Counted from the first letter of the stretch, positions 15,606 to 24,676 are shown. The stretch: 64,000 nucleotides of DNA from CANLBN01 sp965230205 (GCA_965230205.1 OZ245996.1:3162001-3226000), one strand, 5' to 3'. Notes: generated by a model from the sequence alone, not told the origin. Made by a program: numbers and translations.

Positions 15606-15923
15606 AATCTCTTTCCTTATGTGACAGTAAATATAAATATTGGATAAAAGCAATATTATGCCCGAGTGCATCAGTGATATCTGTGATTAGGTCACTTTTA
15701 AAGTTGGCCAATAACTAAAAGGCGCTGCCTCATTGACAATGTGGGAATACCGTACGCCAAATGATGCTGCTATTAGAGGGTATATTGTTCATTATGTTGA
15801 TTTATAACAATAAAAATTACATGTAGAACTGCGAAGATTGCTGCTCTGTTAATGAGCTGTAAAATTGCGGGTGAATCGTTTCAAATAGTTATTCAATATT
15901 GATTAACATGGGATTGAGTTTAA
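15606..15923. other. intergenic region between YeeE pair and gltS
   Basis: A 318-bp divergent intergenic stretch, AT-rich, presumably holding both promoters. I see no RNA gene, no clear operator palindrome and no TGGT-N3-ACCA site here. Confidence 0.6.
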
Positions 15924-17357
15924 ATGTCAGATATACAGTGGTTCTTTCTTGGGCTTGTTTCAATATGGGTTTTATTAGTTGCCGCTCACTATGTGCGAAG
16001 AGCGTCTCGTTTTTTGTCTTCCCTTTTTCTTCCTGGTTCTATCATCGCTGGTTTTGTAGCTCTATTTATTGGCCCTGATGGAGTTGGTGCAATTGCAAAC
16101 TTTATATCTGGGCAAAATGCTTCTCTCTCTAAAGGAATAGTTCCTGAGCCGATAAGAGCGACATGGCACGCATTACCCGGAATACTGATTAATGTTGTAT
16201 TTGCTTCGTTATTTCTTGGAAAGATAATCCCCGGTGTTCGAACTATTTGGCGACATTCAGCTCCTGTTGTTACTTATGGCCAATCAATCGCCTGGGGTCA
16301 GTATGTGGTTGGTTTATTACTCGCAATTTTAATTTTAGGTCCTGTCTATGGTATGGATCCTATGGTTGGGGCCTTGATTGAAATTGGTTTCGAAGGAGGT
16401 CATGGTACAGCGGCAGGGCTTATCCCTGTTTTTGAAGAAATGGGTTTTAAAGAGGGAGCAGACCTAGCGTTAGGGCTTGCAACCGTCGGCCTTGTTTCCG
16501 CTATTATAAGTGGGACGGTTTTAATTAACTGGGCTGCTCGAAGTAAGCGGCTCCATGCACGAGCTATTCCTCTTGATAATGAAGCTGTTCCAGAAAAGAT
16601 GGCTGCATTGATGGAAAGCCCTGCTAAAACTAAACTTCATTCGGAACAAGACCCTCCCATCGATCCTCTTTCATTTCACCTTGGCCTGATTGGGATTTCT
16701 ATATTCATTGGTTGGGTTGGGCTACAACTTTTAATTATTATGGAAAGTGTTACTTGGGGATATTTCTGGAGTGTAGAGTTGATGACTCATGTGCCAGTAT
16801 TTCCTTTTGCAATGCTTGGCGGAGTGCTTGTACAAATCATCGTCTCTCGGCGCTGGGGCCGCCATGTGATAGATAGGGACCTTATTAATCGAATCGCGGG
16901 AACAGCGCTAGATGTGATTATCGTAGCTGCGCTTGCAACACTCTCGCTAACCGTTATTCGCGATAATTTTATGCCGTTTATCCTCCTTGCTGTTGGCGGT
17001 ATTGTTTGGAATATTTTAGGTTTTTTGTATTTAGCGCCTCGTTTGATCCCAAAATACTGGTTTGAAAATGGTATTCCCAATTTTGGGCAATCTATGGGGA
17101 TGACAGTGACAGGTATGTTGCTCTTTCGTATGACAGATCCAGAGAATCGTTCCGGAGGGCTCGAGAATTTTGGCTACAAACAATTATTGTTTGAGCCAAT
17201 CGTAGGAGGAGGTTTATTCACGGCAAGTTCTTTAACACTGATTGCACAATTTGGTGCACCGGTAATGCTGCTTATTACTGCCACTTTTATGATTGGCTGG
17301 ATACTGTTCGGTCTCTTTGTTATTAACCCCGTGGAGCGGCAAGTGAAAGCGTCTTAA
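15924..17357 (+). CDS. gltS: GltS-type sodium/glutamate symporter family protein
   Basis: 477 residues with ten or more membrane helices. The GltS hallmark GFEGGHGTAAGLIPVFEE is at about 154-171, and the duplicated second half contains PNFGQSMGMTVTG. The protein is longer than E. coli GltS (about 400 residues), mainly through a central loop with ALMESPAKTKLHSEQDPP at about 230-247. It probably imports a dicarboxylic amino acid with sodium. It is convergent with lldD. Neither neighbour indicates a different substrate, so glutamate is the family default rather than a demonstrated assignment. Confidence 0.85.
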   Translation: MSDIQWFFLGLVSIWVLLVAAHYVRRASRFLSSLFLPGSIIAGFVALFIGPDGVGAIANFISGQNASLSKGIVPEPIRATWHALPGILINVVFASLFLGKIIPGVRTIWRHSAPVVTYGQSIAWGQYVVGLLLAILILGPVYGMDPMVGALIEIGFEGGHGTAAGLIPVFEEMGFKEGADLALGLATVGLVSAIISGTVLINWAARSKRLHARAIPLDNEAVPEKMAALMESPAKTKLHSEQDPPIDPLSFHLGLIGISIFIGWVGLQLLIIMESVTWGYFWSVELMTHVPVFPFAMLGGVLVQIIVSRRWGRHVIDRDLINRIAGTALDVIIVAALATLSLTVIRDNFMPFILLAVGGIVWNILGFLYLAPRLIPKYWFENGIPNFGQSMGMTVTGMLLFRMTDPENRSGGLENFGYKQLLFEPIVGGGLFTASSLTLIAQFGAPVMLLITATFMIGWILFGLFVINPVERQVKAS

Positions 17358-17401
17358 TATTATTTTTTCTAGCTGCTGGGTTGGGTAAAAGCTAACTATT
17401 G

Positions 17402-18550
17402 CTAATGACGAAACCTAAGGTTTTTCCGCGATAGTTGCTCAATACTCGTGCAACCCATTAACTTCATATCACGTTCGAGTTCTGTATGCATTAATTCGAG
17501 TGCACGTTCGACGCCATTTTGTCCTGCGGCCGCTAAAGCATATAAATACATTCTACCAATGCCTACCGCCTTGGCACCTAAGGACAGTGCTTTTAATACA
17601 TGCGTTCCGCGCTGTATGCCGCCATCAAAAATCACATCAATTTTATCGCCGACTGCATCGACAATTTCTGCTAGTTGATCGAAGGAGCTACGTGAACCAT
17701 CCAGCTGTCGGCCTCCATGATTCGATATAATAATTCCAGTGCAGCCTATATCGACGGCTTTTCGTGCATCGTCAGCACTCATGATACCTTTTAGGCAAAA
17801 TTGGCCATCCCATAACTTCACCATTTCTTCAACATCGGTCCAAGTCATAGAGGGGTCTAGCATGTTAGTAAAATATTCACTGATAGAACTTGTGCCGCCA
17901 TCCATATCGACATGTTCCTCTAGCTGAGGCAATCTAAATCTTTCGTGTGTGACATAGTTAATACCCCACATAGGTTTAATGGCAAATTGAATAAGGCCAC
18001 CTAAGGTTAAGCGGAAAGGAATAGAAAACCCGGTTCGTAAGTCTCGTTCACGGTTGCCCCCGGTAATAGAATCCACGGTCAGCATCATCACTTCGATGCC
18101 TGCGTTCTTTGCACGCTCCATCATGGCTTTGTTTAGGCCACGATCTTTATGGAAATAAAATTGATAGGCTTGTGGAGTATTAATTTGTTGTGCAATGTCT
18201 TCCATGCTAACGGTGCCAAGGGAGGATACGCCAAACATTGTGCCGTATTTTTCTGCCGCGGCAGCAACAGCGCGTTCGCCTTGGTGATGAAATAAGCGTT
18301 GCAGGGCAGTGGGTGAACAGTACACGGGCATATCCAGCTTTTGTCCCATTACCGTTACAGATAAATCGACTTCTTTGACTCCTGTTAATACACTGGGAAT
18401 TAAATCGCAGGTTTCAAAGGCTTCAGTATTGCGTCTATAAGTCACTTCATCATCTGCGCCACCATCTATATAGTTAAAAATAGGGCCGGGAAGTCTCCTT
18501 TCTGCCAGCTTGCGAAAATCATGAAAGTTGTGGCAATGCTTAAGGCGCAT
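17402..18550 (-). CDS. lldD: FMN-dependent L-lactate dehydrogenase / alpha-hydroxyacid dehydrogenase
   Basis: 382 residues from ATG 18550 (MRLKHCHNFHDFRKLAERRLPGP), with AGGAGA 4 nt upstream. The TIM-barrel FMN enzyme shows YIDGGADDE near 35, a FMN-contacting LTVDSITGGNRERDLRTGF, and SNHGGRQLDG containing the catalytic His and substrate-binding Arg, followed by DGGIQRGTHVLKALSLGAKAVGIGR. It oxidises L-lactate (possibly other 2-hydroxyacids) to the oxoacid, with electrons to quinone. A palindromic operator lies 31-51 nt upstream of the start, and the FCD regulator at 18765 is divergent. Confidence 0.92.
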   Translation of the reverse strand: MRLKHCHNFHDFRKLAERRLPGPIFNYIDGGADDEVTYRRNTEAFETCDLIPSVLTGVKEVDLSVTVMGQKLDMPVYCSPTALQRLFHHQGERAVAAAAEKYGTMFGVSSLGTVSMEDIAQQINTPQAYQFYFHKDRGLNKAMMERAKNAGIEVMMLTVDSITGGNRERDLRTGFSIPFRLTLGGLIQFAIKPMWGINYVTHERFRLPQLEEHVDMDGGTSSISEYFTNMLDPSMTWTDVEEMVKLWDGQFCLKGIMSADDARKAVDIGCTGIIISNHGGRQLDGSRSSFDQLAEIVDAVGDKIDVIFDGGIQRGTHVLKALSLGAKAVGIGRMYLYALAAAGQNGVERALELMHTELERDMKLMGCTSIEQLSRKNLRFRH

Positions 18551-18580
18551 GTGGTCTCCTGTTAATATCACTCTAAATGT

Positions 18581-18601
18581 TTAATTGGTCCTACCAATTA
18601 A
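18581..18601. promoter_or_regulatory. LldR/PdhR-type operator upstream of lldD
   Basis: A 21-bp interrupted palindrome containing TAATTGGTCCTACCAATTA (18582-18600) around a TGGT-N3-ACCA core at 18586-18596. It is the best single site in the window and lies in the lldD promoter region, 31-51 nt before the lldD start, the natural position for a lactate-responsive repressor. Confidence 0.85.
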
Positions 18602-18751
18602 TGGCTTTGCTTTATCTATCTAATAACGTACCATATTCATTGTCAATAAGTATTGTTTTTAATTTTAAGGGATTGATTTATAAGTATTTATTAAAATATT
18701 ACATGGGTGAAATTGTGAAAAATTATCTTGCCTATGTAAATTAAAATAAAT

Positions 18752-18762
18752 TGGTAGGACTA
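18752..18762. promoter_or_regulatory. operator overlapping the ribosome-binding site of the FCD regulator
   Basis: TGGTAGGACTA is a one-mismatch version of the TGGT-N3-ACCA core. Its AGGA (18756-18759) is also the only plausible Shine-Dalgarno, 5 nt before the GTG start at 18765. Binding of the encoded regulator here would give autorepression, with a promoter-proximal block. Confidence 0.55.
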
Positions 18763-18764
18763 AT

Positions 18765-19508
18765 GTGGAAGGTTTAAAGAAGTCTGAAAAGCTCTATCGT
18801 TATTATGAGGCGGCTATTATTGAGGGTAGTCTTCGCTCTGGTGAGCGTTTGCCTGCGGAGCGTGAATTGGCCAAAGAGTTCGAGTTATCACGCAATGGAG
18901 TAAGAGAGGTGCTGCAACAGCTCAAGGCAAAGGGATGGATTATCAGTAAGCGTGGTGGCGGGCATTATGTTTCTACTCAGCTACAGCAGGATATTGCCGA
19001 TCCAATTCTGAAAATTCTTGATAACAATCCTAATGCGCATTTTGATCTGTTGGAATTTAGGCATAGCATTGAAGGGGATTGCGCTTATAATGCAGCCCTG
19101 CGAGCGAATGATGTTGATATAGCTGCATTGAAAAAGGCTTATCAAACCTTACAAAAAGCGTATGAGCAATATGATATTGAAGCAGAAGCCAGTGCTGATG
19201 CTGAATTTCACCTGGCGGTTGCTGAGGCAAGCCATAACCTTATTTTTTTACATCTAGTCAAAAGTTTGTTTTCCGTTCTGCAAACGAATATGCACAGTAG
19301 TATTACTAAGATGTTTGAAAACCGTATTGCCAGAGAAGCACTAATGAATCAGCATTCAGCGATTTACGATGCGATTGTTAATCGCCAGCCCAGTACGGCA
19401 AAGGAAGCAGCGCATCAGCATATTCGCTACGTAGAAAAGTTACTAGAAGACTTGGCTCGCGAGGAGCACCGGCGTGAGCGTTCGCAGCGTCGTTATCATA
19501 ACAACTAA
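18765..19508 (+). CDS. lldR: FadR-subfamily GntR regulator with FCD domain (LldR-like)
   Basis: 247 residues: a winged helix (LPAERELAKEFELSRNGVREVLQQLKAKGWI, about 29-59) and an FCD domain (SADAEFHLAVAEASHNLIFLHL near 143-164; NQHSAIYDAIVNRQPSTAKEAAHQHI near 200-226). Starts at GTG 18765 directly after an operator-like sequence. Divergent from lldD, with a strong operator between them, so it is the likelier repressor of L-lactate dehydrogenase; the paralogue at 11543 may share the same sites. Basic C-terminal tail (HRRERSQRRYHNN). Confidence 0.88.
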   Translation: MEGLKKSEKLYRYYEAAIIEGSLRSGERLPAERELAKEFELSRNGVREVLQQLKAKGWIISKRGGGHYVSTQLQQDIADPILKILDNNPNAHFDLLEFRHSIEGDCAYNAALRANDVDIAALKKAYQTLQKAYEQYDIEAEASADAEFHLAVAEASHNLIFLHLVKSLFSVLQTNMHSSITKMFENRIAREALMNQHSAIYDAIVNRQPSTAKEAAHQHIRYVEKLLEDLAREEHRRERSQRRYHNN

Positions 19509-19528
19509 ACACTGATATTATTTAATCA

Positions 19529-20164
19529 ATGACCGATATTAGCCATATTCAATCATTCCTTTTATGTGAAACCCCCGAAGCATGGATTACTAACGCTCTA
19601 GATGATATTCATCTACTGCTTATTGATCATGCGAACTGTGAAAAAAAAGCCGCCAGTACCGCTATTAATCTTATTTATCGTTATGTTGATAACTTTGAGT
19701 TACTGAATAAAATGTCCAAGCTTGCCCGTGAGGAGTTGCGACACTTTGAGCAAGTGATCGCTATTATGAAAAAGCGTGGCATGGAATATCCTCAAATTGA
19801 AGCTGCTCGATATGCTGGTGAGTTACGCAGAAAGGCCAGTAAAGAGGAGCCAAATAAATTAATCGATACACTCATTATTGGTGCTATTATCGAGGCGCGC
19901 TCCTGTGAGCGCTTCGCGAAGCTGGCGCCTCATCTTGATGGTGAATTAAAAACGTTTTATCTCTCATTATTGAAGTCCGAATCTCGACATTATCAAGACT
20001 ATTTGTCGCTGGCTAAAAAAGCATCAAAGAATAATGTGGAACAGCGTGTTATCGAAGATGAAGTCTTTGAAGGTAGAGTAAGGGAACTTTTGGAGTTTGA
20101 GAAAACTCTGATTCTTAGAGAAGATCAAGAGTTTCGTTTCCATAGTGGTCCGGTACTTGTTTAA
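19529..20164 (+). CDS. miaE: tRNA-(ms2io6A37) hydroxylase MiaE
   Basis: 211 residues with the ferritin-like di-iron fold of MiaE: DHANCEKKAASTAINLIYRY and EELRHFEQV (E-x2-H iron ligands), then IIEARSCERFAKLAPHL and SESRHYQDYL (second E...E-x2-H set). MiaE hydroxylates the isopentenyl side chain of ms2i6A37 in certain tRNAs. The protein spans the whole family with no insertions. It is 20 nt after the LldR-like gene and 28 nt before the SCO gene, so it could share a transcript with either, though functionally unrelated. Confidence 0.92.
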   Translation: MTDISHIQSFLLCETPEAWITNALDDIHLLLIDHANCEKKAASTAINLIYRYVDNFELLNKMSKLAREELRHFEQVIAIMKKRGMEYPQIEAARYAGELRRKASKEEPNKLIDTLIIGAIIEARSCERFAKLAPHLDGELKTFYLSLLKSESRHYQDYLSLAKKASKNNVEQRVIEDEVFEGRVRELLEFEKTLILREDQEFRFHSGPVLV

Positions 20165-20192
20165 GCACTATTTATTAACTGTAGGATAATTT

Positions 20193-20837
20193 ATGCAAAG
20201 TCAAAAATTTACTATTGGGCTTATGATTGCCTTAGCTGTTTTGATTACTATTGGTTTTTTCGCGCGTGACTTGATTGGCCCTTCTCAAGGTTCAGTGAAA
20301 AAAGAATTGTTAGAGTTAGGTTTTTTTCAATTCGATAAGCCGCGAGCACTTAAACCCATAATGCTTAAGGATTTAAAAGGCAACGAGTTAGCTGTAGCAG
20401 ATGGTAGCGAACAGTGGCAGCTGGTTAATTTTGGCTATATGTTTTGCCCAGATATTTGCCCTATTAATTTACGATTGATGAGCGAGCTAAAGCAAACCTG
20501 GGATAAAGCAGGGCAGGGCGAAAAATTTGATATTACGCATATTACATTTGATCCAGAAAGAGATACGCCAGATCGCCTGACGAAGTACTTAGATTATATT
20601 AATCCAGATTATGTCGCGTTTACGGGTGAGTTAGAGAATATCCGAAAAGTTGCCCAACAATTAAGTACGGTGTTTATCCATGAAAAACCGGATGAGTATG
20701 GTAATTACTTTATTACCCATAGTGACAGCATTGCTATTTTAAATCCAAAGGGTGAATATGTTGGCTTATTTAAAGGCCCTTATGATAAAGAAAATATCAT
20801 AAAAGCCTTGAAGATTGTGCTTAATTCAGCAGGTTAA
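20193..20837 (+). CDS. SCO1/SenC family copper chaperone
   Basis: 214 residues: an N-terminal membrane anchor (about 6-24), then a thioredoxin-fold domain with FGYMFCPDICPINL (the CxxxC copper-binding pair) and a later YFITHSDSIAIL carrying the conserved His ligand. SCO proteins deliver copper to the CuA site of cytochrome c oxidase in the periplasm. It converges with the PCuAC-type chaperone gene, with a 4-nt overlap of stop codons; the two families often work together in CuA assembly. Confidence 0.92.
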   Translation: MQSQKFTIGLMIALAVLITIGFFARDLIGPSQGSVKKELLELGFFQFDKPRALKPIMLKDLKGNELAVADGSEQWQLVNFGYMFCPDICPINLRLMSELKQTWDKAGQGEKFDITHITFDPERDTPDRLTKYLDYINPDYVAFTGELENIRKVAQQLSTVFIHEKPDEYGNYFITHSDSIAILNPKGEYVGLFKGPYDKENIIKALKIVLNSAG

Positions 20838-21307
20838 TGATGTTTATGGTGCTTTTTATGGGAACCCTTTGGTTGTTCTTCGGCGATAGAGGTAATGGTT
20901 TTTTCTGTTCCATTGTCAAAGGTTAGCGTTATATCAATTTTATCGCCTTGTTTTATTTCTTGGTTTACACCAATAAACATCACATGGTAACCACCAGGCT
21001 CAAAGTTAACAGTTGTTTTTGCTGGAATCTTTAATGATTCCACCTTTTGCATTTTCATCGCACCGTCTGCCATAACATGTTCATGTATTTCAACAAGATT
21101 AGCGCCGTTGCTGGCAACACCAACTAGCGACATATCTTTTTCACTATGATTTATGATGCTAAAGTAAGCTGCACTGTTTGTGATCCCTGGTGGTGTTGTT
21201 TTAATGGTGGGGTTGTGAATCATAACTGAATCTTTTTTATGATGGTGATCCTGAGCATAATTAAAAGTGCTTATTAATAATGTGATGGCAAGAATAAGAA
21301 ATTTCAT
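20834..21307 (-). CDS. PCuAC (DUF461) periplasmic copper chaperone
   Basis: 157 residues with a signal peptide ending NYA-Q, a cupredoxin-like domain containing the PCuAC motif (HEHVMADGAMKMQKV, then GGYHVMFIG: the H...M...HxM copper ligands) and His-rich stretches at both ends (QDHHHKK after the signal; HKKHHKHH at the C-terminus). It carries Cu(I) to the CuA centre with SCO proteins. Its 3' end overlaps the SCO gene by 4 nt on the opposite strand. Confidence 0.92.
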   Translation of the reverse strand: MKFLILAITLLISTFNYAQDHHHKKDSVMIHNPTIKTTPPGITNSAAYFSIINHSEKDMSLVGVASNGANLVEIHEHVMADGAMKMQKVESLKIPAKTTVNFEPGGYHVMFIGVNQEIKQGDKIDITLTFDNGTEKTITSIAEEQPKGSHKKHHKHH

Positions 21308-21360
21308 TGTTGGTCCTCAATGTTGTGTTACTCATTTAAATGTATTTAACGTTCTAATAT

Positions 21361-21945
21361 ATGAAGAATAATTTTAGTAAAAAGCTTCCATGGTTAATAT
21401 TGGCAGGGCTTATCGTTTTAGCGCTGCCTCTCTATTACTATGTTAGCCATAATTATTTTCTATCCACGATAGAAATTGCATTTTTTGATAATGCTGATGA
21501 TATTGACAAAGTCTTTAAAGATGCTGGTTTTCACGATAAAGACACTGGCTCATCATCAATAACCGTTGTTTATTTCTGGCAGGCCTATTGCCCATGCGAT
21601 GCAACGGTTCTTCCTCACTACAAGTTAATGACTGAGGAGTATGGTGAAAAGTCAGTAGATTTCTTTCTTGCAGATTTTTCAGCAGCTGATCAAAAATATG
21701 AAACTCCTTTCGACAGAGTTCTTGATCCGGCGATAACAGAAAAACTACGTCCACTGATTACACACACACCTTCAGTTGCTATTTGGGACCAGAATGGAAG
21801 CCTTACGTATTATGGCCCGCATAACTTAGGCTTCGTTTGTAATTCTGATACCAGTTTTGTTAAAAAAGTCATCGATAGTATTTTGCAGAGCATTACATCA
21901 AAGAATACCAATGTTGTTGGCAATGGCTGTTTCTGCAAAATTTAA
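21361..21945 (+). CDS. DUF6436-type thioredoxin-fold membrane-anchored protein
   Basis: 194 residues: an N-terminal TM helix (about 10-28), then a thioredoxin-like domain with VVYFWQAYCPCDATVLPHY, in which a CPC replaces the usual CxxC, and a cis-Pro-like THTPSVAIW segment. The C-terminus ends NGCFCKI with another CxC. I recognise it as the uncharacterised DUF6436 type. It lies between the PCuAC gene (divergent, 53 nt) and a DUF2946-like gene (convergent), within a group for copper handling or oxidase maturation, so a thiol or metal role in the periplasm is plausible. Confidence 0.7.
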   Translation: MKNNFSKKLPWLILAGLIVLALPLYYYVSHNYFLSTIEIAFFDNADDIDKVFKDAGFHDKDTGSSSITVVYFWQAYCPCDATVLPHYKLMTEEYGEKSVDFFLADFSAADQKYETPFDRVLDPAITEKLRPLITHTPSVAIWDQNGSLTYYGPHNLGFVCNSDTSFVKKVIDSILQSITSKNTNVVGNGCFCKI

Positions 21946-21955
21946 ATGTATTGGG

Positions 21956-22354
21956 TTATGCAGTCGGTGATGCTGGTGGCGCTCTAGCTTGAAGGGATGA
22001 GAGGGGGTTGTTTTGATAAAATGCGCTTAAAGAAAAGAGTAGTTTGTTGTCTTGGGGTAAAGAGTATGAGTTGCTGCCACGATAAGGCTGAACAATGTCA
22101 TCTAAATCTATACTGTTTGACAAGCAAAGCGGGCAGTTGTGTGTGGTTATTTCGCTCTGAAAAGGTTTCTCAGATGCATTAACATCTGAAATGGTCACCC
22201 ATATAAAGCCCTGAGAAGTGCACAGTAAGATCCTGTTACTGCTACCTTTTGCTCCAATAGCAGTGTTGCTTATAGGCTCAGCTGATACTAACCCGATATT
22301 GAGTACCAGAAAGAGAACGGTCAGGTAAGTAATAATAGAACGGTATTTTTTCAC
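21956..22354 (-). CDS. DUF2946-like secreted protein
   Basis: 132 residues with a signal peptide (about 1-25, ending VSA-EP), a central HNCPLCL motif (CxxC preceded by His) and the C-terminal ARAPP ending that typifies DUF2946 proteins, which are frequently linked to copper genes. Small and without other motifs. Convergent with the thioredoxin-fold gene, 10 nt apart. Role unknown; the Cys/His centre suggests metal binding. Confidence 0.7.
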   Translation of the reverse strand: MKKYRSIITYLTVLFLVLNIGLVSAEPISNTAIGAKGSSNRILLCTSQGFIWVTISDVNASEKPFQSEITTHNCPLCLSNSIDLDDIVQPYRGSNSYSLPQDNKLLFSLSAFYQNNPLSSLQARAPPASPTA

Positions 22355-22427
22355 TTATTTATTTTTTAATAACATCCAGTCAACAGATTCTAACGGGTAT
22401 TTTAGCCATTGAACAGTTGAAAATGAT

Positions 22428-23186
22428 TTATCCGTTAAACTGCTGGCCATTAACATCTAGGCTATCTTCGCCCATTAAATAGAGATAGAGAGGTGTGAGG
22501 CTGTCGGGTGTTTTTAATGTAGCAGGGTCCTCAGCTGGAAAAGCATCAGCGCGCATTTGGGTGCGTGTTGCCCCGGGGTTGATACTATTTGCTCTTATAG
22601 CGCTGGTTTCTTCTAATTCATCAGCGAGGGTCTGCATTAAGTTTTCGTTAGCGGCCTTTGATACAGCGTAGGCCCCCCAATAAGCTCGGCCTTTTAAGCC
22701 AACAGATGATCCTGTGAAAATAATAGAAGCCTGAGGGCTTTTATGAAGTAATGGCAACAACTTTTTGGTTAAAATAAAAGGTGCGGTGACATTAACGGCC
22801 ATTAGCTTTTGCCAACTCTTGACTGTCTGGCTGGCAATAGAGGTGCGTTCACCTAATAAGGCAGCGTTGTGTAGTAAGCCATCTATATGGCCAAAATTCT
22901 CTTCAATAGCATCAGCTAACTGTTGGTAGTCAGTTTCTATTGCGGTTTCTAAATCTAGAGGGAATATGGCTGGTTGGGGATAACCTGCAGCTTCTATTTC
23001 GTCATAAATGGATTCTAACTTTTCGACAGTTCGGCCGATCAAAATGACGGTTGCGCCATACTCTGCGTAAGCTTTTGCAATTGTTCGACCAATGCCGGCG
23101 CCGGCGCCAGTCACTGCGATAATTTTATTGCTGAGTAAGTTTTTTTCAGGTTGATAGGTGGTTAAATCCATTGTTTTCATCGTCAT
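22428..23186 (-). CDS. yciK: YciK-family SDR oxidoreductase
   Basis: 252 residues, the normal YciK length. Rossmann motif TGAGAGIG (about 26-33), catalytic Ser in FTGSSVGLKG and YxxxK in YAVSKAANENLMQ. A short-chain dehydrogenase of unknown physiological substrate. Last gene of the leftward run amidohydrolase-ubiG-mupP-yciK, an order that I recall from Pseudomonas next to gyrA. Confidence 0.9.
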   Translation of the reverse strand: MTMKTMDLTTYQPEKNLLSNKIIAVTGAGAGIGRTIAKAYAEYGATVILIGRTVEKLESIYDEIEAAGYPQPAIFPLDLETAIETDYQQLADAIEENFGHIDGLLHNAALLGERTSIASQTVKSWQKLMAVNVTAPFILTKKLLPLLHKSPQASIIFTGSSVGLKGRAYWGAYAVSKAANENLMQTLADELEETSAIRANSINPGATRTQMRADAFPAEDPATLKTPDSLTPLYLYLMGEDSLDVNGQQFNG

Positions 23187-23226
23187 TTGTAGAGTCGTTT
23201 TCTGTTTTTTAATTTAGGCGGATTGT

Positions 23227-23889
23227 TTATAGATGTGATTGAATAATTGGCCATATATCATTGGCATGGTCCGCAATATGCTCGGCCTGCCAAGTATCGA
23301 TATTATCGTTTTCATTAATATAGCCAAAGCTGACAGCTATTGTTTTACTGCCGGCATTAATGCCGCAATCAATATCCCTTTTGTGGTCGCCAATGTAGAT
23401 CGCTTCTTCTGGTGTGCAACCTACTTTATCGCAAGCTAAAAGCAAAGCTTCAGGGTCAGGTTTGGCTTTGGATACATGATCCGGACAGAGTAGTAGGTCT
23501 GGGCGCGATGGTAGCTCTAAATTATCAATAATCGGTTGTGCAAAACGATAAGGCTTATTGGTAATGACCCCCCAGGATAATTGATGAGATTTAATCTCGC
23601 TTAGCAGGGAGCCCATTCCATCATAGAGTTTGCAGTGTTTGCCCATCTGTTCATAATAAATATCCAATAAGCGCAGGCGACGTTCTTCAAAGCCGTCGTC
23701 GGAATCCGTTAATTGAAAAGCTAGGGTGGTTAGTGCACGAGCGCCATCAGAAACGGTCTGCCTTATTTTTTTTTCGGAAACTCGATCGATTTGATATTCA
23801 TCGGTTAATTGGTTTAGTGTGAGTACAAAATCTGGTGCGGTGTCCAGTAAGGTGCCGTCGAGATCAAAAAATACTGCTTTAATGGCCAT
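23227..23889 (-). CDS. mupP: HAD phosphatase, MupP / phosphoglycolate phosphatase type
   Basis: 220 residues of the HAD superfamily: DLDGTLLDT (motif I, about 9-17), GVITNKPYR (motif II region), KPDPEAL with the Lys, and YIGDHKRDIDCGINAG (motif IV acidic pair). Gph and MupP cannot be separated by the core motifs, but the position between ubiG and yciK next to gyrA matches the Pseudomonas gene for N-acetylmuramic acid 6-phosphate phosphatase (cell-wall recycling), so I prefer MupP. Confidence 0.82.
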   Translation of the reverse strand: MAIKAVFFDLDGTLLDTAPDFVLTLNQLTDEYQIDRVSEKKIRQTVSDGARALTTLAFQLTDSDDGFEERRLRLLDIYYEQMGKHCKLYDGMGSLLSEIKSHQLSWGVITNKPYRFAQPIIDNLELPSRPDLLLCPDHVSKAKPDPEALLLACDKVGCTPEEAIYIGDHKRDIDCGINAGSKTIAVSFGYINENDNIDTWQAEHIADHANDIWPIIQSHL

Positions 23890-23968
23890 AAATTTCTTTA
23901 TATTGTTTGCAAAATGATTATTTATTTACCTAATTGCTGAAAGCTAAGCGGATAAAAAATATATCTGT

Positions 23969-24676
23969 TTAGCTTTTCTTTGTATGTACCAGGTAATTTA
24001 CGTCGACATCACTTTGATTTAATTTGTAACGTTTAGTTAATGGGTTGTATGTCATGCCTGTAATTTCGAGCCATTCCAGTTGAGCTTGTCGTGCCCAGTT
24101 AGCTAACTCAGAGGGGCGAATAAATTTACTGTATTCGTGTGTGCCTTTAGGTAGAAGTTGCAATATATATTCAGCACCAATAATGGCAAAAGCATAAGAT
24201 TTTGGGTTGCGATTGATTGTCGAGAAATAAACATCTCCGCCAGGCTTTACAAGGTTTGCGCATGCTTGAATCACTTTGCCGGGATCAGGTACGTGTTCCA
24301 GCATTTCTAAACAGGTAACGATGTCAAATGATTCGGGCTGTTGCTCCGCTAATTCTTCCGCGGTTATGCGCTGATAATTAATAGACAGATTGCTTTCCAG
24401 TTGGTGTAGCTTGGCAACGCTTAGTGGTGCTTCACCCATATCAATGCCAGTAACATCGGCACCACGTTGAGCGAGTGATTCGCAAAGAATACCGCCCCCG
24501 CAACCTACGTCTAGTATTTTTAATTCAGCAACCGGGGAGCGCTCATCAATAAAATTAGTTCGTAACGGATTGATATCGTGTAAGGGTTTGAATTCGCTAT
24601 CTTTATCCCACCAGCGTTTTGCTAGGGCTTCAAACTTAGCAATTTCGGAAGGGTCTACATTGAGTGTGTCTGTCAT
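23969..24676 (-). CDS. ubiG: bifunctional ubiquinone O-methyltransferase UbiG
   Basis: 235 residues. The N-terminus FEALAKRWWDKDSEFKPLHDINPLR is characteristic of UbiG, followed by the SAM-binding motif ILDVGCGGGILCESLAQRGADVTGID and CLEMLEHVPDP. It performs both O-methylations of ubiquinone synthesis at the membrane. Its start overlaps the stop of the upstream amidohydrolase (ATGA at 24673-24676). Confidence 0.95.
   Translation of the reverse strand: MTDTLNVDPSEIAKFEALAKRWWDKDSEFKPLHDINPLRTNFIDERSPVAELKILDVGCGGGILCESLAQRGADVTGIDMGEAPLSVAKLHQLESNLSINYQRITAEELAEQQPESFDIVTCLEMLEHVPDPGKVIQACANLVKPGGDVYFSTINRNPKSYAFAIIGAEYILQLLPKGTHEYSKFIRPSELANWARQAQLEWLEITGMTYNPLTKRYKLNQSDVDVNYLVHTKKS

Noticed and set aside
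12308..15923. Integron integrase (intI)
   Set aside because: No tyrosine recombinase frame is present in or next to the cassette region on either strand.
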